36,415 nucleotides of DNA from positions 1 to 36,415 of the forward strand of contig CAMCEE010000018.1 of NCBI GenBank assembly GCA_945873815.1. Reading direction: 5' to 3'. This stretch comes from an uncultured Caryophanales bacterium. GTDB taxonomy: Bacteria > Bacillota_I > Bacilli_A > RFN20 > CAG-449. The translations under genes and the position numbers were made by a program. Shown piece after piece: positions 8,603-14,494 of this stretch (its first letter is position 1; each line of letters starts with the position of its first letter). The notes beneath the pieces were generated by a model that ran no database searches, was not told where the DNA came from, and saw only the letters and a program-made list of their open reading frames with translations.

Positions 8603-8788
8603 TTAATTTTTTTCTTTTAAAGCAGAAAAATCAAAATTGATTATATTATTTTCTATAACCTTCTTTTGAAAAAACATTATCATATAAATAGGAATATATA
8701 TTCTATTATCAACAACTTCTACTATAATACTTAAATTGCATTTTTCCAACCTTTTTATCGATGTTTTGTTACGTTTTTCCAACATCAA
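8603..8788 (-). pseudogene. Second relic: C-terminal tail of a DUF4143-type ATPase
   Basis: 61-codon frame whose middle, IIVEVVDNRIYIPIYMIMFF, resembles the C-terminal end of DUF4143 proteins and matches the end of the relic at 7804 (EVNGNEIYYPIYFIMF). No P-loop and no ribosome-binding site. The leftover of a larger gene is the simplest reading; a short expressed peptide from the promoter at 8803-8832 cannot be excluded. Confidence 0.55.
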
Positions 8789-8802
8789 AAGTATTTTTAT
8801 TT

Positions 8803-8832
8803 ATTATAATATTATTTACATATTTATTTCAA
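8803..8832 (-). promoter_or_regulatory. Promoter upstream of relic 2 and the cupin
   Basis: Minus strand: -35 TTGAAA (8827-8832), 18-bp spacer, -10 TATAAT (8803-8808). It reads into relic 2 and then the cupin. Three phased 11-bp repeats lie 34 bp upstream of the -35 (8866-8898). Confidence 0.6.
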
Positions 8833-8865
8833 AGAATGTAATAATCATTAGTAGTAAAAAACTCG

Positions 8866-8898
8866 ATATGGACTGAGTATGGAGCTAATATGGACACC
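8866..8898. repeat. Three tandem 11-bp direct repeats (ATATGGAC-type)
   Basis: ATATGGAC at 8866, GTATGGAG at 8877 and ATATGGAC at 8888: period exactly 11 bp, about one helical turn. The position upstream of a good -35 suggests binding sites for an activator or other protein. No binding family assigned. Confidence 0.55.
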
Positions 8899-8906
8899 AG
8901 AACGTA

Positions 8907-8975
8907 AAAAAAAGACCGCCCTTTCGAACGATCTTTATTAATTATAAATTTTCTTCTGCCTTTACACTGCGACTA
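8907..8975 (-). repeat. Dispersed terminator-bearing repeat, copy 2 (diverged)
   Basis: Minus strand: AAAGATTAGTCGCAGTGTAA, GGCAGAAGAA, then the hairpin AGATCG / CGGTCT (8913-8936) and a run of T. It has the same order of parts as the other copies but the core is the most diverged. Confidence 0.5.
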
Positions 8976-9162
8976 ATCTTTATTGTAACGGTCCAAATCC
9001 AATTTGTAATTTTTATCCAAAATGAACAAGTAATGTTACAACATTTGTAATACGGCGAAGCAACTTTATATGTTTATCACAAATCCGCCTTACACATTTA
9101 TTATGTCGTGAAGGTTTCATTTCGCGAGCCCCCAAAGCGAAGAATATTTAGTACAAAACGAA

Positions 9163-9196
9163 AAAAAGTCCCACCGATTGCTTCCGACAGGACCGT
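9163..9196 (-). terminator. Terminator-like hairpin
   Basis: Minus strand GTCC(TGTCG)...(CGGTG)GGAC, closed by GC and GU pairs, then TTTTTTT. It lies about 25 bp beyond the terminator at 9215-9248, so it may be a backup or the end of a lost gene. Confidence 0.45.
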
Positions 9197-9214
9197 ATTT
9201 ATATATTCATATAT

Positions 9215-9290
9215 AAAAAAAGACCACCACTGATGTTTGTGGTGATCTATTTGTTATTTTCTTCTGTTACCTATTTGATAACTAATTTTG
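9215..9290 (-). repeat. Dispersed terminator-bearing repeat, copy 3, with terminator of the mntA-hepT-GNAT operon
   Basis: The hairpin ATCACCAC / GTGGTGGT followed by seven T (9215-9248) is the only good minus-strand terminator after the GNAT gene. The core at 9259-9289 is identical over 31 bp to 11113-11143. Confidence 0.75.
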
Positions 9291-9352
9291 TCTATAACTA
9301 GAAAAAACACTTTGTCTTTTAAAGAACAATTGATGTAGTCAGACAAGTCCAT
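9254..9352 (-). CDS. Possible 32-codon peptide overlapping the repeat
   Basis: ATG at 9352 preceded by GAGGAAAA, stop TAA at 9254, an in-frame TGA just upstream of the site; the product starts MDLSDYIN and ends ISYQIGNRRK. The good ribosome-binding site is the only support. The last third is encoded by the repeat core shared with 11113-11143, where the frame is also open but without a start. It could be a fragment of a lost gene. Low confidence. Confidence 0.2.
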   Translation of the reverse strand: MDLSDYINCSLKDKVFFLVIDKISYQIGNRRK

Positions 9353-9392
9353 TTTTCCTCAAAATGACAATTTCAATCTTCATGTCTTAATT

Positions 9393-10202
9393 CTATTTTT
9401 CAATATGTGCAGTTATTGTATTTCCGTTCACTTTTACGAATCCTAAACTTTTATACGCTTTAATTGCAGGAATATTATCAATATCAACATCTAATTTCAT
9501 ACCTTTATTTCCATTTAACTCTATTGCATAAGATAACATTTCTTTTGCTACACCTAATCCTCGATATTCTTCTTTAACATAAACATCAAACGGTATATTA
9601 ACTTCATCCGTATAAGTAATATCAACATATCCGACAACTTTATTATCTTTAACGCATAATATAACTTTAAATTTATCAAGTGAATTTAGCACTTTATCTG
9701 CAGTCCAATAGAATCCATCGTCATGAATACTAATATAATCTTTTTTATACTCGTCACTATACAAAACAATATTGTGCTTCCCTTTATAATAACAAGGAAC
9801 ATTTAATACCATCTTTTGTTGTTCTTTATCGAAAATAGCCTTGCGTTCTTTTAATTTTCTCATCATATAATCATTTTTAGGATTAAATACTACATCAATC
9901 GAATAGTCATTATATTCCTTATCTAGCAGTTCAAATAATTCTTTATATGCAATTTCACTACTTGATATTGCGTGAGTAATTTCAATATATTTTTCATCAG
10001 TAAGGATATATAAAACAAATATTCCAATTATCTTGTTATCATCATATATACCTATAAATCTTTTATTATTTAAATTTCTAGGATTATAGAAATAATACTC
10101 TCCTTCATCATCTAGTAAAAATGGATCATAATATTTTTCATTTTCCATGATATCATCAACAAAATATTTATAATCTTTTAAATCAAATAACTCTTTTTTC
10201 AT
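9393..10202 (-). CDS. GNAT-family acetyltransferase (probable tandem GNAT fold)
   Basis: 269 aa. The C-terminal half is a GNAT domain with the acetyl-CoA loop YRGLGVAKEML (R214-A219) and the DIDNIPAIKAYKSLGF segment (241-255). The N-terminal half (about 1-135) has a GNAT-like strand pattern (RFIGIYDDNKIIGIFVLY) without a recognisable acetyl-CoA loop, so it may be a degenerate second domain. It starts 11 bp after the hepT stop, with only a weak GTGAT site upstream, and the next terminator lies beyond it (9215-9248), so it is probably the third gene of the mntA-hepT operon. Substrate unknown. Some toxin-antitoxin systems use GNAT toxins, but those are shorter single domains; a link to the toxin is inferred from position only. 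Confidence 0.78.
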   Translation of the reverse strand: MKKELFDLKDYKYFVDDIMENEKYYDPFLLDDEGEYYFYNPRNLNNKRFIGIYDDNKIIGIFVLYILTDEKYIEITHAISSSEIAYKELFELLDKEYNDYSIDVVFNPKNDYMMRKLKERKAIFDKEQQKMVLNVPCYYKGKHNIVLYSDEYKKDYISIHDDGFYWTADKVLNSLDKFKVILCVKDNKVVGYVDITYTDEVNIPFDVYVKEEYRGLGVAKEMLSYAIELNGNKGMKLDVDIDNIPAIKAYKSLGFVKVNGNTITAHIEK

Positions 10203-10213
10203 ATATCAATCAC

Positions 10214-10549
10214 TTATTTAATAATATCTTCACAATAATCTTTTAATTCTCTAATACTCTCTACTGCAGTATTCCATAATATTTCAAGATTTATCGTATC
10301 ATATCCATGAACAATTCTATTTCTAAGTCCTTTTATTTGTTTCCAAGGAATCTTTTTATATTCATCCAAAAATTCATTTGATAATTTACTGGTTAATTCA
10401 CCTATTTGAAACAAATTAAAAGCAACAATCTCCTGCAAATCATTGTCACCATAAAAATCAGCTTCTTTGATATCTTTTAGTTTATTCATTATTCTGTCAC
10501 AGTGACTTATTATCATTAAGATGATACCATTGTCTTTAAAATTTAGCAT
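10214..10549 (-). CDS. hepT: HepT-like toxin (DUF86 / HEPN family RNase)
   Basis: 111 aa, all helical. RNRIVHGY (R76-Y83) is the R-X4-H-X-Y motif of HepT toxins: R76 and H81 form the HEPN RNase site and Y83 is the tyrosine that MntA AMPylates in characterised type VII systems. The ATG overlaps the mntA stop by 7 bp (ATGCTAA) and GGAGGAT lies 11 nt upstream, so translation is likely coupled to the antitoxin. Family members cleave RNA (tRNA in described cases) as dimers or higher oligomers. Motif and length are intact, so it is probably functional. Confidence 0.88.
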   Translation of the reverse strand: MLNFKDNGIILMIISHCDRIMNKLKDIKEADFYGDNDLQEIVAFNLFQIGELTSKLSNEFLDEYKKIPWKQIKGLRNRIVHGYDTINLEILWNTAVESIRELKDYCEDIIK

Positions 10550-10995
10550 AGTTTAATTAAATCCTCCTCAATTTGTGATCTAAAATATTCATCCATTTTT
10601 GATGAAATAAATACTAAATCAACTTTTTTGCCTAATTCAGCCTCAAGTCTATCTTCAAGGATACCCTGGTCGATTAAAGTTTTAACATTTCCTTTATCAC
10701 ATAAAATATCTACATCAGAATTGGCATTTGCTTCTCCTCTAGCATAAGAGCCAAACAAATATATTTCTTTTATATCAAATTCATTTAGAACTTTCTTAAG
10801 TATTCTTTTAATGTCTTTTAATTTTAAAACATTAGGAAATGCATCTTCTTTTATCAATGAAACTAAATACGAATTTCTCATATTGATATTATCTAAGTAT
10901 TCTATAATCTCATCATCTTTTCTTACTCTAAACTGATACATCTTATAGTTATCTTTATTATATTTTGATATGTATGCATTTTGTTTAAAACTCAT
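10543..10995 (-). CDS. mntA: MntA-like nucleotidyltransferase antitoxin with N-terminal ribbon-helix-helix-like domain
   Basis: Minimal nucleotidyltransferase. Residues from the ATG at 10995: GS-X10-DXD motif (G82, S83, D94, D96) in FGSYARGEANANSDVDIL and a third acidic residue D126 (KKVDLVF). MntA AMPylates and silences HepT in described systems. Unlike plain MntA (about 95-140 aa, starting near the NT fold), this one has about 55 extra N-terminal residues. The pattern there is strand YKMYQFRVRK, helix DDEIIEYLDNI, turn NMRNS, helix YLVSLIKED, which is the layout of Arc/MetJ ribbon-helix-helix proteins. The start at 10995 is chosen because AAGGTGG lies upstream and the upstream ATG at 11019 would lie inside the -10 region. 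Two palindromic operators precede it. Confidence 0.85.
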   Translation of the reverse strand: MSFKQNAYISKYNKDNYKMYQFRVRKDDEIIEYLDNINMRNSYLVSLIKEDAFPNVLKLKDIKRILKKVLNEFDIKEIYLFGSYARGEANANSDVDILCDKGNVKTLIDQGILEDRLEAELGKKVDLVFISSKMDEYFRSQIEEDLIKLC

Positions 10996-11015
10996 ATATA
11001 TGCACCACCTTCCAT

Positions 11016-11068
11016 ACATATGATATCATATGTGCATTCAATTATCAACACATATGATATCATATGTG
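11016..11068 (-). promoter_or_regulatory. Promoter and twin palindromic operators of mntA-hepT-GNAT
   Basis: Two identical 18-bp perfect palindromes, ACATATGATATCATATGT, at 11016-11033 and 11050-11067 (the second extends to 20 bp, 11049-11068); centres 34 bp apart. On the minus strand -35 TTGATA (11043-11048) and -10 TATCAT (11020-11025) are 17 bp apart with a TG extension. The -10 lies inside the first palindrome and the second overlaps the edge of the -35. A protein on either site would block RNA polymerase, and the RHH-like part of MntA is the obvious candidate. Confidence 0.8.
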
Positions 11069-11080
11069 AGCAAAACAACG

Positions 11081-11143
11081 AAAAAGACCACCATTACGAG
11101 TGATCTTATTAATTCTTCTGTTACCTATTTGATAACTAATTTT
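11081..11143 (-). repeat. Dispersed terminator-bearing repeat, copy 4, with terminator of rpsF-ssb-rpsR
   Basis: The hairpin AGATCAC / GTGGTCT (8-nt loop) followed by five T at 11081-11107 ends the ribosomal operon. The core at 11113-11143 is identical over 31 bp to 9259-9289. The stretch 11144-11200 also contains a GGACCG motif shared with copy 2 (near 8988). Confidence 0.75.
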
Positions 11144-11206
11144 CTTCGCCGGTCCACTTCGTGATCTTTTTACAAAGTCAGTCTGTGGTGCGACAACATT
11201 TTTTAA

Positions 11207-11434
11207 TTAGTCAATAATGAATGGTAATAAAGCCATGATACGAGCATTTTTAATTGCTTGTTCAACTGCTCTTTGGTGTTTAGCACATGCGCCTGTAACA
11301 CGTCTTGGAGCAATCTTACCATTTGGAGAAATGAAACGTTTTAATGTTTCAACATCCTTATAGTCAATGACTTGATTCTTATTTTTACAGAAAATACAAA
11401 CCTTTTTTCTAGGTCTAATCTTTTTGAATCCCAT
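11207..11434 (-). CDS. rpsR: 30S ribosomal protein S18
   Basis: 75 aa, typical length. It ends in the conserved block [20 protein letters not shown] followed by [11 protein letters not shown]. It carries C13, C16, C50 and H53, the zinc-ribbon type of S18. S18 pairs with S6 on the 30S platform, and here it closes the rpsF-ssb-rpsR operon. AGGAAA lies 8 nt before the ATG. The terminator follows at 11081-11107. Confidence 0.97.
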   Translation of the reverse strand: MGFKKIRPRKKVCIFCKNKNQVIDYKDVETLKRFISPNGKIAPRRVTGACAKHQRAVEQAIKNARIMALLPFIID

Positions 11435-11486
11435 ATTAATGTTTCCTTTCTTTCACTGTGAGTGAAACTATTCAATCTACCTCGAA

Positions 11487-11951
11487 TTAGAAAGGTAAAT
11501 CATCATCAGCTACATCAATTGAAGATACATTCTTTTGTTGTGGTTCTTCAATAACAGGGTCTGGTTGATAACTAGGAACAGTATCATTTACAAATGCACT
11601 ATCTCCATTTGTTACACCACTTGTATTCTCATCTTTTCTTTCTAAGAATTGAACTGAATCACAAATAACCTCAATAACTGATACTTTGCGTCCATCTTTA
11701 GAGTCGTAGGTACGTTGATTTAATCTACCTTCAACTCCAACTAAAGAACCCTTGTGAACAAAACGAGAAACATTTTCTGCTGCTTGATTCCAAACTGTAC
11801 ATGGAATGAAGCTTGCTGTTTTATTTCCAGCTGCATCTTTTGTTCTGTTGTCAACTGCTACTGTGAAGGAAGAAACAGCTGCACCACTTGTAGTTCTTCT
11901 TAATTCTGGATCTCTTGTCAAGCGTCCAACTAATACAACACGATTAATCAT
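11487..11951 (-). CDS. ssb: Single-stranded DNA-binding protein
   Basis: 154 aa. OB-fold (residues 1-105) beginning MINRVVLVGRLTRDPELR, a glutamine/proline/acid-rich linker, and the acidic tip DDDLPF that recruits replication and repair proteins. It coats ssDNA at the fork and in repair, as a tetramer in this family. It sits between rpsF and rpsR, the usual Bacilli order, with AGGAGG 8 nt before the ATG. Confidence 0.97.
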   Translation of the reverse strand: MINRVVLVGRLTRDPELRRTTSGAAVSSFTVAVDNRTKDAAGNKTASFIPCTVWNQAAENVSRFVHKGSLVGVEGRLNQRTYDSKDGRKVSVIEVICDSVQFLERKDENTSGVTNGDSAFVNDTVPSYQPDPVIEEPQQKNVSSIDVADDDLPF

Positions 11952-11981
11952 AAATTTATCCTCCTATTGTTTTGTGGATAC

Positions 11982-12266
11982 TTATTTTACTACGACGATA
12001 TGACGTAATACATTAGTATTGAGTTTTGCTCTTCTACTGAATTCATCTAAGACTGCTGGAGCAGATACTGTTGCTTCAACAACTACGTAATATCCTTTTT
12101 TCTCTTTGTTGATTTCGTAAGCTAAATCTCTTACGCCCCATTCATTAACGTTATCGATTGTTCCACCGTCAACTGTTAATAAATCGTTGAGTTTACCAAT
12201 TAATTCATTACGATTTGCATCGTCTAAATTAGCTTTAAGGATATACATGATTTCATATTTCTTCAT
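11982..12266 (-). CDS. rpsF: 30S ribosomal protein S6
   Basis: 94 aa, usual length: MKKYEIMYILKANLDD at the start, WGVRDLAYEINKEKKGYYVV in the middle, LNTNVLRHIVV at the end. The ATG at 12266 follows GGGAGGTG; the longer open frame reaching 12356 is the non-coding leader and starts upstream of the expected transcript. First gene of rpsF-ssb-rpsR. Confidence 0.96.
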   Translation of the reverse strand: MKKYEIMYILKANLDDANRNELIGKLNDLLTVDGGTIDNVNEWGVRDLAYEINKEKKGYYVVVEATVSAPAVLDEFSRRAKLNTNVLRHIVVVK

Positions 12267-12385
12267 ATATTTACACCTCCCTATGGTCTTCTGGCTGCAT
12301 CTAAAAATGCAACAGAGAAGTTCTTTCCGCCTACCTTCACGAAAGCGGACACTCATACTATATAATAGTATCTTCTAAATGTAAA
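12267..12385 (-). promoter_or_regulatory. rpsF promoter and structured leader, probable S6:S18 autoregulatory RNA
   Basis: Promoter: -35 TTTACA (12380-12385), 17-bp spacer, -10 TATAGT (12357-12362). The about 85-nt leader folds into a GC-closed hairpin (TCCGC 12345-12349 with GCGGA 12326-12330) and a second stem (GTTGCAT 12307-12313 with ATGCAGC 12294-12300) before GGGAGGTG. Bacterial rpsF leaders bind an S6:S18 complex through a CCG-containing loop; a CCG is present, but I have not shown that this fold matches the known motif. Confidence 0.6.
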
Positions 12386-12449
12386 GCGTTTTTTTTTCGC
12401 ATTTCACAAATACCCACATATTATACATTCGATGATTTCTAGTTTTATT

Positions 12450-14423
12450 CTAACATATTTTTTCTTCTTTGCGATTTTTTTTTATTCTTCTAGCCATATC
12501 GATAATGCTATTTCCATCATAGGAGGAATTATTTGAAACATATCGTTTAAACTTATCTTTTTCATCAGAAGTTGGTAAAACATCATTATCACTCATGTAT
12601 TTATCGAATATTCTTTCGCACATGTCTTTATCGATCTTTTTAAATTCAATAATCGAATCAAGCATAGATAAAAATTCATTACCTAATGTTTCAGAAATAT
12701 TGTTTTCTTCCTTATTATCATTTGTCGAATCTTTAGTAGGTATTGATAAATTGAACCTTTTATTATAATCATTCGTAAAAACAAACAAGAACGTGCAATT
12801 TGATACTGAAATCTTTGAATTGTTATCATCATAGATATATCCATTTTCCAGCATATTTGTAACAAAATGAACCGTCTCTTTATCGGCTGATTCCATATCC
12901 TCGAATACAATTAATGAAGATGGTTTTTCTTTAATTAATCTTAGCATTTCTTCATATTTATCGTTATACAACCCTTTATTCCATACACTTTGTTTTCTGC
13001 AGAAAAGTGCGCTGTTTATTATTATGTTATCCTCTAAATATACTTCATTAATAAGCGTTTTTATTACAGTTTTTTTACCTACCCCTTTTTCTCCCGTCAA
13101 TAATATTTTCTTGTTCATATTCACTAAAGAAAGAATAAGTTTATCCTTCATTTCATCTTGTCCGATTAAACGTTGATTTAGCATAGTTTCAAAACGTTCC
13201 AACTTCTCATTATGATTATAGATATTAAAGATATTCTCTAACGTATAATCTACATCATTACGGCTTAATTTCTCCTTTGCTCCAACGCATGAATTATCGA
13301 GTAATTCAATTGCCTTATCAGGGAATTTTTGATTAATCATATAATCATTTGCTTTATTACATATATAATCAGTGATTTCATCATCAATTCTAAGCGAATA
13401 ATATTCTTCATATATATCTTTGATTCCACGTAGAATGTTTTTTGTGTCCTCCAAGGAATTCTCTAATACATTAATCAATTGAAATCTTCGTTTTAAAGCT
13501 TTATCTTTTTCAAAAGAAGCATTAAATTCATCAAATGTCGTTGCACCTATAATTTGAATATCTGCACGTGCTAAATACGGTTTAAGGATATTTGAAGCAT
13601 CTATCGCACCTTCTGCACCCCCTGCTTTTACAATAGAATGTATTTCATCAATAAAAAGAATAATATTTCCTTCTTCTTTAACTCTTTTAATAATTCTTTT
13701 TAGTTTCTCTTCAAATTCACCGCGATATTTCGTCCCTCCTACAGTTGAAGCTATATCTAATTCATATATAACTTTCCCTGAAAGAATATCTATTTCGTTA
13801 TTCAATAATCTTTTTGCTATTTCTTCCACTATTGCAGTTTTTCCAACTCCAGGTTCTCCTAATAGAATTGCATTTGGCTTATTACGTCTTGCTAAAGCAT
13901 ATATCACTTTATTGATTTCTTTATCTCTTCCTATCAATAAATCTCTATTTTTATCTCCCATAAGATGGAGATCATTAATACCTAAATTATCTCTATTTCT
14001 CTTTTTTGAATCTAGGAGAATATGAGAAAGATAATCAATATCAATCCCATATGATTTTAATAAATCCGAAGCGGCATTTTTCAAATTAATAAGGGTAAAA
14101 ATTAGTGAATTTATACTTGCACTAGATTCTTTGTTTTTAAGTGAAAACCTTTTTGTTTCTTCAATAATATCATTCAATTCTATGGAATATTTAATGTCAA
14201 AAAAAGTATTCTTTTCATACTTATATAGGTTTTTAATCTTGTCACAGATTAAACGATATTTAATTCCTTTTTTATTTATTTCATCGCTTAAATAATTATC
14301 TCCACTCTTTAATAAAGCAAGTAAAATATGCTCGCTTCCTATCACTGGATGAGCCATACTACGAGCTATTTCTTCTCCCATAATTAATACTTGTTGAACT
14401 GCATATGATAAACGTTTATCCAT
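12450..14423 (-). CDS. ClpC-like AAA+ unfoldase with decayed second ATPase domain
   Basis: 657 aa against about 810 for ClpC. The N-domain (1-140, Clp_N-like, ARSMAHPVIGSEHILLALL) is followed by an intact D1: Walker A GEPGVGKT (189-196), pore loop TKYRGEFE (231-238), Walker B LFIDE (256-260), arginine pair RR (312-313). The coiled-coil M-domain is nearly absent. D2 is recognisable (LIGQDEMKDKL at 419) but degenerate: Walker A GEKGVGKKT (lysine where Ser/Thr is expected), Walker B FED instead of DE, a GLYNDKY remnant of the pore loop, and SMLD where other family members have the NRID arginine finger. D2 probably hydrolyses ATP poorly or not at all. It follows the MATE gene by about 70 bp; TAGGAG precedes the ATG. 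Confidence 0.85.
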   Translation of the reverse strand: MDKRLSYAVQQVLIMGEEIARSMAHPVIGSEHILLALLKSGDNYLSDEINKKGIKYRLICDKIKNLYKYEKNTFFDIKYSIELNDIIEETKRFSLKNKESSASINSLIFTLINLKNAASDLLKSYGIDIDYLSHILLDSKKRNRDNLGINDLHLMGDKNRDLLIGRDKEINKVIYALARRNKPNAILLGEPGVGKTAIVEEIAKRLLNNEIDILSGKVIYELDIASTVGGTKYRGEFEEKLKRIIKRVKEEGNIILFIDEIHSIVKAGGAEGAIDASNILKPYLARADIQIIGATTFDEFNASFEKDKALKRRFQLINVLENSLEDTKNILRGIKDIYEEYYSLRIDDEITDYICNKANDYMINQKFPDKAIELLDNSCVGAKEKLSRNDVDYTLENIFNIYNHNEKLERFETMLNQRLIGQDEMKDKLILSLVNMNKKILLTGEKGVGKKTVIKTLINEVYLEDNIIINSALFCRKQSVWNKGLYNDKYEEMLRLIKEKPSSLIVFEDMESADKETVHFVTNMLENGYIYDDNNSKISVSNCTFLFVFTNDYNKRFNLSIPTKDSTNDNKEENNISETLGNEFLSMLDSIIEFKKIDKDMCERIFDKYMSDNDVLPTSDEKDKFKRYVSNNSSYDGNSIIDMARRIKKNRKEEKIC

Positions 14424-14481
14424 TTGGCATTTCTCCTATAATTACAATATGAATTCTTATAATAATTATTGCCAAATATGG
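14420..14481 (-). promoter_or_regulatory. Inverted repeat that could sequester the clpC-like start
   Basis: CCAT(AT)TTGGCA at 14470-14481 is complementary, apart from a 2-nt bulge, to TGCCAAATGG at 14420-14429, which contains the start codon. In the transcript the two arms would enclose the Shine-Dalgarno sequence. It could be translational control or chance in AT-rich DNA. Confidence 0.35.
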
Positions 14482-14494
14482 AGATTATATTCTC

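Larger units (their letters stand above)
8550..9392. other. Gene-poor accessory stretch between cupin and GNAT
   Basis: Contains relic 2, the cupin promoter, the three 11-bp repeats, repeat copies 2 and 3, three minus-strand terminator-like hairpins in about 350 bp (8913-8936, 9163-9196, 9215-9248), and one 32-codon frame (9254-9352). No intact gene recognised. Confidence 0.6.

Noticed and set aside
10996-11019. Upstream ATG (11019) as the mntA start
   Set aside because: It would lie within the -10 palindrome and upstream of the predicted transcript start; the ATG at 10995 has AAGGTGG in front.
12267-12356. Longer rpsF reading frame starting at 12356
   Set aside because: S6 homologues begin at MKKYEIMYILK; the extra 30 codons are the leader RNA between the promoter and GGGAGGTG.
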